Positions 1-11,948 of a stretch of 64,000 nucleotides of DNA are shown piece after piece. The stretch covers positions 19,998,484-20,062,483 of the forward strand of contig CM059579.1 in assembly GCA_030386875.1 (NCBI GenBank), in the 5' to 3' direction. The notes below the pieces were generated by a model. That model made no database searches, had not been told where the DNA came from, and saw only the letters and a program-made list of their open reading frames with translations. Each line of letters starts with the position of its first letter. The stretch's first letter is position 1. The DNA comes from Morinoia aosen. Its lineage: Eukaryota; Arthropoda; Malacostraca; Amphipoda; Talitridae. A program made the position numbers and the translations under genes.

Positions 1-522
1 TAAAAAACAAAAGTTACGGCTCGAATACGTTCTTATCCATTTCAAAAAGTGTAAAATAATGATTGATTGAATGATAATATTTTCACTTGTACGAGAAATT
101 TATTACGGGAAGGTAGTACAATAACTGAAATAGTACACATAAATAGCAGTACATTAATAAGCAATATACCTAGTGGTATACATAAAACACAACGCAGCTA
201 ACGTGTTGATGCTTATTCGCTGAGTCACATCCAAAATCAGTCCGAGGGCTAGAATAATCATTCTCTGTATTAGTTTCCCCTACACAAAAAAAACATCGGT
301 CAGGTTTGCTTCAGAGCAGCTACGCCTACCTCCCAACAGAGGACAGATGCATAATACATATCACTGCGCTAAAATCAAAATATCAATATTCGATAAATTC
401 GAACCCAAAAGCTCACCGTGCGAACATTTTACAACATTATTGGGCAGCTCGACGTTTACCGCACCGCGCGAGCTAAAAAAGTGCGCACGCGGAGCAGTTG
501 AACTCTAAATGAAATCCCTGAC
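1..522 (-). other. Downstream intron of the MGAT4-like gene (partial)
   Basis: This is AT-rich sequence after the donor at 522. I see no further exon, transposon end or tandem repeat in it. It is called intron only because the exon at 523..681 ends with a good donor in an open frame. Confidence 0.5.
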
Positions 523-681
523 CTGACATCGGGATCAGCGTCGGCCAGCAGCAGGAAGATGAAGATGTCCTTCTTGTCGTCCTCGGAAGTCTCCCTCAGG
601 AGCGAGTCCAGAGTGCGGTGCAGGTATTCCTCCTTCCTCCACACGGACGCTATCCCAATCGTCATGTACCGCTGACGCAAA
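523..681 (-). CDS. Internal exon of an MGAT4-like (GT54) N-acetylglucosaminyltransferase gene
   Basis: GT54 enzymes add a beta-1,4-linked GlcNAc branch to N-glycans in the Golgi. Read on the minus strand, this 159-bp exon includes IGIASVWRKEEYLHRTLDSL followed by an acidic stretch and FIFLLLADADPDV. This matches the start of the GT54 catalytic domain, which has a (T)IGI.(S/T)V.R..YL..TL.SL pattern and then a hydrophobic strand ending in a D-rich turn. The acceptor is the CAG ending at 682, after a pyrimidine-rich run. The donor is GTCAGG at 522. Both ends are in phase 2, and the acceptor phase fits the donor of the upstream exon at 2501. A nearer CAG, ending at 672, would give a stop after joining, which is why the longer exon is chosen. 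The rest of the catalytic domain, with its DxD region, lies outside the window. The assignment is from remembered family motifs, without a search. Confidence 0.65.
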
Positions 682-2500
682 CTGCATCAAATGAGAGCAA
701 GACTGCATATTTTGCGCAACATAAATCGTGAGTTCAATTTCTCTCTCGGTCCATCTGCGAGTTTTGGTCTAATTTTGTCGCTCAGCGATGACGCAGACGA
801 GTAATGGGAGCGAAAGTGCACAATTTATCTCGAAGAATATGCGAGCATCAGCGCTCTGAAGGCAAGTCGATCAGTTTGAGTCAAGGTAGGCTCTCAAATA
901 TGGAAGGACTGGTCATAAGAGCATTACTCATAGAGTGCAAAAACTGGACGAGTTCACGGTACTTCTGATTTGGGATAGGCACTAAACTGCTCAATTTATC
1001 AGCGATTTTAAGATGGATAGATAGGAACTCATGTGAATATTAAAATTCATGGTTTTATGGTACAGGTTTGTTTCCTATCGTAAATACTAACTACTCAAAT
1101 CCTTACACTTATATGTACGAGTAAGAATTATTTAAGATTTGTTTGAAAGTTTGCGAAAATTGAAGAGAAGAAATTTTCAAGAAATTGAAAGGGAAATCAA
1201 ATTTTTCATTCTTCCAATGGCATATACGTACCTTGGACCGGTAATATTTGGCCACTCAAAATGAGGAACCGCAGTAAAAAATGACTGTTCAGTTTCTGAA
1301 CAACTAATTTTGACTTACACAATCTTCTACAAAGGATACGTCCTGAAACAGCTTTTTGGGCCTAATGCAATATTGGGGGAACACAAATATTATCGTATGG
1401 ACCGAGCTCGGCTCCTCCCTCGCATACGATAACCCTTCATTTCGTCCGAGATGAAAATTTCACCACAACATCACAGCTCAGCTTGATAAGATTTACCCCA
1501 CGCAAACTGAGGAAGTTTATTTCCGCGCTACACTAATCCATGTTGAGCTTAACGCTTCAAGATTTCATCATCGCAGGTATATTTCAATATTGCACCTTCA
1601 CCCCATGTTTTTGTGGGCACTATTTTTCGAACAATAGATCACTCACAAATGGCCAGTCAAAATTGTCGTCGAGAGAGACGTCATCACGGCGAATGATAGA
1701 GATGGAGTCGAGGTTAGTTTTGAAGATGAGGATGGATTTATCGTGGATCAGTATCGTCGTGGTAGCACGTATACCGTCCTCTGGAACGTGCTACTCGTCC
1801 CCGGTATCTCCGTGATGCTTGTCCCCGGTATCTCCCCACTACCTGTCCCCGGTATCTCCGTGCTACCCGTCCTCGGTATCTCCGTGCTACCCGTCCTCGG
1901 TATCTCCGTGCCACCCGTCCCCGGTATCTCCGTGCCACCCGTCCCCGGTATCTCCGTGCCACCCGTCCACGGTATCTCCGTGCTACCCGTCCCCGGTATC
2001 TTCTCGCTACCCGTCTTCGGTATCTTCCCGCTACCCAACCCCGGTATCCCCGCTACCCGTCCCCGGTATCTCCGTGCTACTCGTCCCCGGTATCTCCGTG
2101 CTACCCGTCCCCGGTATCTCCGTGCTACCCGTCCCCGATATCTCCGCTACCCGTCCCCGGTATCTCCGTGCCACCCGTCCCCGGTATCTTCTCGCTACCC
2201 GTCTTCGGTATCTTCCCGCTACCCGTCCCCGGTATCCCCGCTAACTTCCTGCTACCCGTCCCCGGTATCCTCGCTACCCGTCCCCGGTAACTTCCTGCTA
2301 CCCGTCCCCGGTATCCCCGCTTCCCGTCCCCGGTATCCCCGCTACCCGTCCCCGGTATCTCCGTGCTACTCGTCCCCGGTATCTTCTCGCTACCCGTCTT
2401 CGGTATCTTCCCGCTACCCGTCCCCGGTAACTTCCTGCTACCCGTCCCCGGTATCTCCGCTACCCGTCCCCGGTGGAAACGGGCCAGAGGGACCACTCAC
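682..2500 (-). other. Intron between the two MGAT4-like exons
   Basis: This 1819-bp intron is defined by the GTGAGT donor at 2500 and the CAG acceptor at 682. Its first third, in gene sense, is the 24-bp minisatellite at 1789..2474. The remaining 1.1 kb (682..1788) is AT-rich and has no recognisable feature. Confidence 0.6.
1789..2474. repeat. GC-rich 24-bp minisatellite inside the intron
   Basis: About 30 head-to-tail units of 24 bp, with shorter and longer variants. The + strand core is CCCGTCCCCGGTATCTCCG. Variant blocks ending in TTCTCG or CTTCCTG recur in the same order, so blocks of several units have been duplicated. The unit is a multiple of 3, so long frames stay open on both strands (repeating VPGISVLP on +, TGSTEIPG on -). 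These frames are artefacts. On the transcribed strand each unit carries GGGG and GGG runs. Confidence 0.95.
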
Positions 2501-2702
2501 CCATCATCGCGGCCGATGTCATCCCCCAGAATTACGGTATCGTTGGGGATGGGGATCGGGAACGGCACGTCTGTGAGGCCGCTGCCGCGCACCAGCTGGT
2601 AGTCGTGCGCCCCCGGCAGCGCGGCGGACGAGACGTTCAGGTCCTTGTCTCGACCGCCGCTGTGGCCGCCCGTCCAGCTGTCCACGAGGTACCCGCACAC
2701 GC
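2501..2702 (-). CDS. Upstream exon of the same MGAT4-like gene
   Basis: This GC-rich 202-bp exon reads on the minus strand through GYLVDSWTGG, LPGAHDYQLVRG and PFPIPIPNDTVILGDDIG. It would be the luminal region just before the GT54 catalytic domain. The acceptor CAG ends at 2703 after a T-rich tract. The donor at 2500 is a consensus GTGAGT. It starts with two bases of a split codon and ends with GG. Joined to the exon at 681 this gives a glycine codon and an open frame across the junction, which is the best evidence that both exons belong to one gene. The base composition contrasts sharply with the AT-rich flanks. Tandem repeats begin within about 30 bp on both sides. The preceding exon was not found; it should end with one base of a split codon. 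Confidence 0.6.
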
Positions 2703-2729
2703 CTGACACGGCGAAAAAACGATAAAAGA

Positions 2730-2935
2730 AAACAATTACACTTGATCTTCGAGTTGAATATCTTTACCGAACTTCCACTTATGCGCACTTTGTTATTAAT
2801 TAAACTAACACGACAATTACACTCTATCTTCGAGTTGAATTTCTTTAGCGAACTTCCACTGATGCGGATGTTATTAAACAAACACGACAATTAAACTCGG
2901 TCTTCAAGTTAAATACCTTTAGCGAAATTCAATTA
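2730..2935. repeat. Tandem repeat of about 75 bp, 2.7 copies
   Basis: Three successive copies start near 2730, 2810 and 2883. Each contains a variant of CGACAATTACACT, then TCTTCGAGTTGAAT, then TTTAGCGAACTTCCACT. The copies differ by a few substitutions and small indels, and the last is partial. The array starts just upstream, in gene sense, of the acceptor of the exon at 2501..2702. Confidence 0.85.
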
Positions 2936-5900
2936 TTGAAGTGGACACAATTAGTTTCAGGAATTAAACTAAAACGATGCTTGATTCAAATTAAAAATAA
3001 CCAGGACTCATGCTTGTTTGTACAAGTTGAGATGATATCGTATAACTCAACGATCGACTATACCATCATTATAAAAACAATTCTTTTATCGGAGGAAATC
3101 TTACAAAAACTGATGAACAAATCAAATGTACAATCCATCCGTCAGCAGAACCGATTTTTAACTTGCAAATATTTAAACCTCTGTAGAACAAGAAGACACA
3201 GTGAAAATATATTTAAAAGCACGTAGGTTCCAGAAAAAAACACATCTTTTTACATGAAAAATAAATGTTTTCGCATTAAATCGCCGAGTTTCATACTGGT
3301 GACCTGTAAAACCGATGCATCACCACACAAAACGAACGGCGTATATTTCACAACACAGTTAAAGACTAATTACGGAGCTTAACTAAATAATTCTAAGGAA
3401 TTTAAAATAGCTGATCCACATTCAGGAAAGTTCGAACAAGTCAAGTAACAAGGATGAAAAACCATTCTCTACAGTTACACTGCTGGTAGCTTTTAATAAT
3501 GAAGGGCGTTTTACCGGCAGCTTATCATTACAAATTCCTGAAAAACTCGACAGTCATGAAAAACTCGTGATGAGCATGTGAATCGACTTCAACGAATGTA
3601 ATACTGAAATCAGAAAGTTCTATACATTAAGTAATTAATGCTTGACACGAGCACGTTCCAATACAAGCAGCATAAACCTTCAGCGAGAAAAAAACTAACA
3701 CGAAAATAACCACTGGAAGGCCCCGAACGGCATAGCAGAATACATCGGCAACTCATAAGAGCAATCGAGGGAGGCAGAAGAATCAGAGCTCATCGATAAA
3801 TACAACCCTAGGCAAATTTTGATAACTACTACAAATATCCAGCGCGCTTCCTTCCGGCCCAAAGAGATTGACTCACAAATTTGTTTCATTATGCGAACGA
3901 AAAATACGAGGTAGTCGAGATTGAGGATTTAATGGAATGGAAAACTGGAGCCATTCGTGGGGAACTTGCAGCGATAGACCATGACATACTGAAGATAAAA
4001 CTCGGCCTGCAGGAGCTCCTTAAATAAGTCACAAAGAAGCGATACGAGAGACGAGGAATGTTCGCAGTACTCATGCAGGTCTAGTTATCAAGATAGAACG
4101 TAGAGCACGTAATTCGAGACTTAATGGAGGAAATTAATGATAGAACATTTCAAGCATCAATATACAAATCGATTTATTTTTTGCCAGAAGAGCATCTTTG
4201 CTTGCTGACAGATGACTTGAGGAAACATCTTCGTTAATCACCCTATCATCATTTAAAAACCGCATTCTACAGTGTTTCAGCTCTTGACCTAAGAAGAGAG
4301 AGTAAGTGAAGTGCAAATATATAACCGACTGAGGAGCTTTCTCAGTAAGCTCTTCAACCCGTCATCTACGTTTGCAATAATCAGCAGAGGAGCCGCGTTT
4401 ACTCTGTTAAAATACCGCAGTTGCGGGACGAACTGATACCGAACTAAGGTCTTCCTTGTACAAAGAATGACGTTTTACCCTCGCGCCACTCAAGACAAAG
4501 AGTGGCTTGATATTTCAAACAAGCGCCACTGAATACATATTTCAAACGAGAAGGAAGAGCGACGTCGCAATCGAATGGAATAGATTTGTACAAGCAGTAC
4601 TTGAGCAAGGAGTTGAGCAAGGATGAGTTACATTCCTGTCGTTGATAAAGTATCAGCGTACAAACTCTCCTGGGTTGCTCCCCAGCAGATATTGTTCGCA
4701 AGACTTCCATTAATGGGAGAGACTGTACGTGTACTTATATCAAGTATTTCTGTACTTCGAAATTAAACGGTGAGGCAATACGGTACACATTCAAAGTAAT
4801 GAATTGTATCAAAACACATCCGCAATTTTGCTTCAAAAGAGGCGAAACGATTACTGATGAAATAACTCACATTCGGAAAGGCTTCTAAATTAATTCACGG
4901 TTGAAAAAATGGTTAATTACCAAAGCGAATTTTGACAGCCACGTTAAGCCTGAGCGCGTCTCAACAACACTGAGGCAAAAGGAAATTCTTTTATAGTCCC
5001 TAGCTGATCGGAGTCTTGTACTTATAGACTAACATTTAACTAAATAAATGCTCAGGTCTTTAAAACATCTTTATTAATTGCTACATAATTACATTCGCAT
5101 TGTAGGATGGTTTTCAAGTGAGTGACGTATAACTCAAAGAGTAGAAAATTTTCCACGTATAATCTCCCCTACTCGTCTTCTCCGGGCAATTACCAGAGGA
5201 ATTTCTTTTACTAAGGAGAAAGACGGGGATGCGAATTGAACCATAATTTTTCTTGTTCAAGTCCAATGCTTTACTCTTCTCACGACGACTGGCGTAGAGA
5301 GCACACCACCGACAGCCTGCAGTGACGAATCTAAACAAACTCTCTCTTGCTCCTTATCAAGGAAATCTTATACCGTACATTCCTCTTGAGAGTTACATTC
5401 TCTCGTCCAAACTCCTAAAAGCGCTGAACTCATGCTGCACGGGATACAAATTTCCACACAAACCATCGTAAGATTGCAACATTACTAGTAGAACCTTAAA
5501 AGTTAATGTAGACTAATTAATAGATTATCTTACTTCTAGGCGTATTGTCAGGAGTTGTGTAGAGCCAAAGAACATTGCAGGATATTAGCAGGGCAGCTAA
5601 TATCACGAGTACGAGGGGAGCGGGAGTGTTGGCAGGCATGGCTGATAGTTAGATCGTGTGACGTCATCGAGCGCTGCCGTCTCTGATTGGTTGAACGCCG
5701 AAGGCTGGACTGATGAGGTACAAATGACGATTGGACATGATTTTTATCCCGTCCTGGAAGAGACCAATGAAGGCGCCGATACCCTAGCAGAGTAACCTGC
5801 AAAAGGGGAAACGAATATTTCAACACAACAGACTTACTGAGCTGGGGTACAGCTATCTTAAACATAAGTTAATAGCGTATTTTAATGCTTTAGTGTAACG

Positions 5901-7899
5901 CTTTTAACGTCACATCCTTTCTCTTGAAAAGCTTCCAGTGACACTCAGCCTAATCTTCCTTATTTTCGGTTCGATAGCGCCATCAACCAATAGGATTTTG
6001 TGAGCTGTTCCGAGTACAATAAGTTGACTCTGGAGCATCTGAAGACTACAAGTGGTGCTGCAACCACAACAATTCCAGCTCCGTCTATTGTGATTACACG
6101 GCGTTACAGCGCGCGAATTTATTGAAATCCAACATATTGTCAGGAATGTGAGAGGCAAAATGCAAGGAATCTTCGTCTTCCTAACTCACAGCCAAGACAT
6201 GACTGCAGTGTCAGAAAACGACAGCTATTTTACGAATTCCAGTTCACTGCTAATGTTTCCTAGTTAAAATAACGACCGTCTAAGATATTCTGAATTGAAC
6301 AGCCATAAAACTGAAGCAAAGCTCCATACAACTCGACAGAACGTGAGCGGCTCACCAGGAAAATGCAGCTACCGTCGGAAGCAAGCACTAATCACTCGGC
6401 CATCACGCAAGAGGCAGCTCCACCAACCAACAGCGAGAAGATAATCATCAGTAATGAACGCAGCCTGCATCTTTCTTTGTTTCAACCATTACCTCCACAA
6501 CAGACCTTTGCTTGATTACGCCTGAGGATGGAATTGCACGAATTTTACGGTTTGAAACCTGGTTGATACTTATACTTCGTGCAAAATAAAACTATACTAA
6601 TACGGTGAAGTTGCGATAAAGAATTAACTCGGGCATGATGCCAAATTTTTTACATTAATAAACGTCTGAATTTCAGGTTAGCGATATTTCAAACTCAGAT
6701 ATGAGAACAAGCATCACGATGAAACACTCATTTCAAAGTTCAACAGGCCAAATTTTTTTATAAGTCTCATTTCTAAATTTTGTTCATTGTTAACACGGAT
6801 ACGTTTTCTTTAGCCTATTAGTTGATAAACATTTGCGAACACAATTTTGTCACGCATCCAAGTTCCAAAAAAGAGGGACAGTGTCCTGCATGACGGGTAG
6901 CGTTTGAGTGTTGGTCAAGGCGGTTATTTATGCTTTTCCGATACTTTTTATTCTATCAGCGTATTCAACCGCTGTCGAAAATGTTATTTGAATACATGAA
7001 TTTTATGCTTTCGGTGCAGTTATTACTGACAAAAAATTTACTATGAAGCGTGACGGCTTCGATCAAACGTAAAGATAAATAGACGCGAGTCAAAAAATCG
7101 ACAAGGAAGAGCACAAACAGAACGAGAAAGATTTACGGGCTATCACACCCGAGTAAACTGTGCAAGAACCTCGAGTGTCTTACAATTACGCGTAGTTACA
7201 AAGAGCAGCGAAGTGCACAACTGACACGCATGATCACACGAGCACTAGAACGATAAACTTTGCGAACTGTTCTCACGAGCATCAAAAATGGTTGCATAAA
7301 AACAGAGGCAGCGTCACTTGACACATGTGCTCGGCGAGCTGAGCTACAAAGTTGCCTCGTTCCTCCCTCCAAGGAAGGACTTGCCGGGGCTACGCTCGCA
7401 GCTTTTGCTTGGATATGCACGAGGAACTGCCTCCTCTCCATACGGTTTTCGGGCACCCTAAATTGTTTTATTTTTCGCCTTACTTGACAGTTTTACAGAA
7501 GCACCACAAGAACATGCACGGCGTTTTAAAAAATTGTGTTCAATTTCGGCGGAATGCTGAAGCTACACTGAAGAAATACTTTGAACGTGACGACAGAGCG
7601 TCTAAGTTAAAAAGCTATGGTAATTTATTTTCTAATAATTGGAAGAGAATGATGACGAATCATAAGCAAATGACATAATTCATTTTTGTACGTTTTTTGA
7701 AATTAGAAATCGTTTCCACTTAGTGATGGCAATCACAAAACAGAAACTCAGTTCAGATCAAATAAAAGCTACATCACAAAGACATAAAATGCTAGTTTTT
7801 GTTGACACGGTGCGCTGCAGCTGGTGTGAAGAGGTTAGTGTAAATCTTCAGAGGTACAAACAAGGCCAAGGGAGGAAAATATGAAAAAAGTAAACACTT
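2936..7899. other. AT-rich sequence with no supported feature
   Basis: All reading frames here are short (105 residues or fewer). They lack recognisable motifs and consistent splice structure. No terminal inverted repeats or tandem arrays were seen. The part just right of the exon may be the preceding intron of the MGAT4-like gene. 7200..7480 is somewhat richer in GC but encodes nothing I recognise. Confidence 0.5.
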
Positions 7900-8273
7900 T
7901 AAGACAAGATAAGTTAGTTTAAGCTTCCCAAACCGCAACAAAGGTGTTCCAAAAAGCGGAAGGATGAAAGCACCATTTAGTATAGAGGTAACAGAACGCC
8001 GAATCTATGCGCAAGATATGTTCCAACACTAGATAGAAACAGTAAGAAAAGAACGAAGGCTGTGAAACTCGATAGAAGTTGAATAAGAAAGTTCTAGATG
8101 TTGAAAAATAGGTGAGCAGTGAACCGAAACAAGGTAGTTCTTAACAAGAAAAGAAACGTATTTTACTTCAACAAAAAGAAGGGCTGTCTAACTTTTAGCT
8201 AGGGACCTGCAATTTTCCCCGCGGGAGTGCTAATTTCCACACACACAGTAATAGTTGTATCCCTATGAGGGGA
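7900..8273 (-). repeat. Family D SINE-like copy 1
   Basis: This is a diverged full-length copy. Family D is about 360 bp. Read on the minus strand it begins with a CCCCTCAGGGG head, then GGGAATTAGCGCTCCCAGG, and ends in AT-rich DNA after GGGAGGCTTAAAC. Conserved internal blocks on the + strand are GCACCATTTAGTAT, GGACAGCAGTGAACCG and TTTCAACAAAAAG. This copy retains all of these with substitutions. Confidence 0.85.
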
Positions 8274-9471
8274 ACATAGACACGATGACATTCGTACCAG
8301 AGAGAGGTCAGTTGTGGAGCGCGCCTGCCTCCAGATAGACAACAAAAGGGAAGCGTGAAGACAAGTGTAACATATCAACTCAACCAATAAATTTGGCGAA
8401 CCATGACTGGTCAGGGTTCATTAGCGCAACGCGCAGCTCCTATGTAAGACTTGCTAGCGAGCACAGATTACGTCTTCAACTTTTCATAGTGAAATATAGA
8501 GAAAAAATCCGCAGAGGAAAGCCAAGTTTACGGGTCACGTTTCAGAACAATCTTCTCCAGCTTTTTACTTGAATGAGTACAATAAAAATTGCCGGTTAAA
8601 TTAATGCTTATCAATAATGAATCATACACTGAAGTTATGCGTGATTTTTTTTAAATTCAACTCTGTTAATCAATAAGTTTTCTACTTCATGATGCTCAAT
8701 TGAAGCCGTCACTGAAAAATATCTGAACATTTTCATCATTGGCAGAAGTGCTTCTTAAATAGTCTATAAAGAACAGGGCAACTTGTTAGTCGTTTGACAT
8801 CGCTTTGTTGAATATATTTTCCTAAATTTGAAATTGTCGCGTAATTTTTTAGGATAAACAACGTAAATACAGCACACAATCAGTCAAATGGCAACCAATA
8901 TGTGCTGCTCAACATACACAAAGAATCTCAATCACAATCTTAAAAAATAAGGTACAATCAGTGTTGATGGTTAACTTATACATTCATATTACCCGCCCGT
9001 TTGTAAAGAAAAAGACGTAAGTCGCCATTACGCTAACCAAGCGGATACATTTACAAAATATCTGGGCACACGACTCGTATTTATGACGTCAGCATGTGCT
9101 TTAGTCGCCGGCTCGTATTATACTCTTGCACCACTGCACTCGAGGAGGCCTGAGCCGCATCACAATAGTTTCCAGCAAGCTCCCCACAACGCTCGCAACA
9201 CAAGGCCAGCCGGCCCTATCACCCATGACTTTGTGCAATGGTACTACTCGGGTCACCACACAGAACTATCCAGTGTTCCACAGCTTCGCAGCTACAGTTA
9301 TGCCCGAAATTATTCATACTCCAGAATTTTTCTTTAATATGTTTGAATATAACCCCCAATGGGCCACTTTTAATCTTAGAACATGTGTTCAAAGTTTAGA
9401 ATGTATTCCAGAAAGAAGCGCCAATTCAAAGTTTTTGAGAAAATTATATTTTACCAATTATGAACAAAAAA
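8274..9471. other. No supported feature
   Basis: AT-rich DNA between the D copy and the Tc1 relic. The overlapping frames at 9083..9524 show no known domain and run into the Tc1 terminal region. Confidence 0.45.
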
Positions 9472-10615
9472 CAGCACGTTACACCATGTTCGTATCTGTT
9501 CGTACCTATTTCAAAAAACTGTAACAAATTTTTCATTTTAACACTGCTTCCAGACGGTTTTTGTAGTTTCACTAATAGGTTCTAGCGAACATGAGGAGAT
9601 TTATTGGACCACTTCTCCTTTATAGTTTCATCCAATTCTTCATGATTTTTAGGCTTCCTTGCATTCACGTTTATCTCAACAATGCGCCACAAATTTTCGA
9701 TAGAATTTCAATCTGAACTCTGGTCTGGCCCGTGTGTTTTAACCTTTTCTCAACAGATGCAGCAGTATTCTTTGGATCGTTATCATGTTGAAAGACCATG
9801 TCGGGCTCAAGATCAAAAGCTTCGCCCGACTGTTTCTAATTTTCACAGAGAATTTTGATATGTTGCCCATGTTTCAAGATTTCTTCGATTTTTACAAGGC
9901 TTCCAGTTCCACTGACTGAAAAATAAACTCGAAACATACGACTTCCACCTTCATGTAGCACAGTAGGAACAGTGTTTTTGGCTTACAAGCTTCACATTTT
10001 TAGCTTGAGGAAAGAAACATCATTGTCACCGAAAAGTTCTTTGCCTCCTCTGACGACAGACACGGTGACCGGAAGCTAGTTTCTTCATCAATATATTTAT
10101 TCTCTGGCAAATGCAGAAGCGAATCGAGCTTTAACGTGTCTAGCCGTAAAAAAGCGTTTTCCTTGCTCTAGTCTACATTCTTTCAGTCCTTCCATCACAA
10201 GTGTTCTTTACAGAATCGATCTTGAAATTTCTATTCGCTCTGTACTTGGATTTTGCAACAACACTTTTCCCGGTGACTCTGGGGCTTCGTTAACTTTTAA
10301 CACTACCTTGTCCGGGCGATCGCGGTGATAGCTTCTCCTTTCTTCCTTGTCCTGTAAGATTCTGAACGAGACTGAAATTTTTATCGTGTATAATACTTTG
10401 AACTTTTTAAACTGAGACATCATATCGATTCGAAACTGATTTGTAGCGACTTCTATTATAGTTAGCATCTACAATTTTCCCTCTTAACTCGGTGTTGAGC
10501 TATTTTATCAAAGTGTTGTCTTGACTGTTGCTCAAGTTGAAACGAAAAATTTCATGAAAATTAACGTTATGTAAGTACACTTAGCAGAATGCTGTAGAAA
10601 AACTGGAATATCAGC
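9472..10615 (-). pseudogene. Tc1-like transposon relic 1
   Basis: Tc1-type DDE transposases cut and paste elements at TA sites. On the minus strand, around 10468..10210, the sequence resembles the Tc1 N-terminal helix-turn-helix and linker, ending PSTERIEISRSIL. Further along (about 9840..9770) it reads DMVFQHDNDPKNTA, the typical QHDNDPKH motif around the second catalytic aspartate. Frameshifts and stops separate these parts. The left end (about 9472..9510) resembles the left end of relic 2 at 54459 (CACCATGTTCGTAT against CACCATGTTCATAT). The right terminus is lost where D copy 2 begins. Confidence 0.8.
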
Positions 10616-10619
10616 ATTA

Positions 10620-11010
10620 TAAAATTAGATTAGACTGAAAGTTTAGTTTGAGTCTCCCTAGCCATAACAAAGAAGTTCCAAATAGTGGAAGGATGAACAC
10701 ACTATTCAGCACGGAGTTGAGGGACCGCGAATTCTATGCACACGTTTGTTCCTATCCAAGACCCCCAGCGCACAGAAATACTAAGTTGAGAAGAAAGTTC
10801 ATCAAATAAGACGAAAGTTGGAGGAGGAAGTAATAAGTGAAGAAAAGCAGGACAGCAGTGTGCCGAGAAAAGATGGTCCTTACCAAAACAAAAAATCTAT
10901 TCGACTTGAATAAAAAGGTCTAGCTATTCTTTAGTTTGAGACCTCACGTTTTCCCCCAGGGGAGTGCTAATTCTCATCGATTCAGTAGTTATATTTCGTC
11001 ATAGAAGACA
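10620..11010 (-). repeat. Family D SINE-like copy 2
   Basis: It starts with ATTAGATTAGACTG at its AT-rich end and carries GACAGCAGTGTGCCG and GGGGAGTGCTAATTCTCA. The CCCCTCAGGGG head is degraded. It sits immediately against the right side of the Tc1 relic. Confidence 0.8.
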
Positions 11011-11700
11011 AAAACATAATTTATAATTTTCTATCACTATAAAAAATGGGTTTGAATAGAAATAAACATAGTGTTTACGTTGTTTTACTTCATTATTTTT
11101 AAAGCATTATATTTTCAAAAACTTTGAATAGGAGTTTCTTCCTTGAACACATTCAAACCTTTGAGCACAGGCATTACGAAGAAAAGTAGCCCATCGAAGG
11201 TTTTATTCAAATATATTCAACACAGGTATATGAATAATTTATGGCGTTATACTGTTATGAGGGTGAAATGCGCCACGCATACTTCATACACGAACTGCAC
11301 GCATCCAGTCTTTCACGTACGTGAAGGAAACGAGCTCATAAGTTGGACTTATGAAGGTATTTTACCGACTACAATGTGACATAGCCTTCCAGTAAGAGTC
11401 ATTCATGGACTCAAAGTATAATTAGGTGAATCAAAGAATTGGCTGCAAAAATGCAACATTTAGTTAGGTTTGATGCATACATCATTAAATTGCAAGAAAT
11501 GGTTTAGTGATAGTTCATTATTTGTTACTCCTACCCGTAAGACATCGAGGCAGTATACCAAGTTTGAGAGGCCGAAAAAGACACTTCACACAAAGATATT
11601 TTAGAATTTTAAGCAACTTGTATAAGGAGAGTGATGATGAACTTTACTGGTTATTTATATTAAGAGAAGTTTGTAAAATATTCCTCGTTCGATGAAACAG
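11011..11700. other. No supported feature
   Basis: AT-rich sequence with frames of 78 residues or fewer and no known motif. Confidence 0.45.
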
Positions 11701-11948
11701 TAAACTTCTCGTGATCTGAAAAACATAAATGTAACCTCAGATATCAGGATAGATAATCGAGAAATAGAAAGAAAGAAAAAAAAGAAAAATAAAAGAAAAT
11801 AAAAGAAAAAAGAAAAAAAAGAAAAAAAAAGAAAAGATAAACAGTTTATTTCCAATAAAGTTGATACATGAAACGTAAAACATTGGGTTTTAAAACATCT
11901 TAACATTAAGATCCTTAGTTGATACTAACACACATGGGTATCGTAATA
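11701..11948 (-). repeat. Family F retroelement 3' end with purine microsatellite
   Basis: Read on the minus strand this is GGTATTACGATACCCATGTG, then TTTTAAAACCCAATG, then TTTATTGGAAATAAAC, then a long CTTT/CTTTT tract (11755..11835). The same order occurs on the + strand at 20517..20652, and the latter half recurs inside elements A and B. The variable length, the AATAAA-like tail and the terminal simple repeat suggest a 5'-truncated LINE or a SINE. The family is not identified. Confidence 0.6.

Noticed and set aside
672-680. CAG at 674..672 as acceptor for the MGAT4-like exon
   Set aside because: Joined to the donor at 2500 it leaves a one-base frame offset that gives an immediate stop; the CAG at 684..682 keeps the frame open.
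1743-2576. 277-residue proline-rich protein
   Set aside because: Most of it is the intronic 24-bp minisatellite, and the end overlaps the antisense of the MGAT4-like exon.
9083-9524. Two overlapping frames of 84 and 132 residues
   Set aside because: They run into the Tc1 relic end and have no recognised feature.
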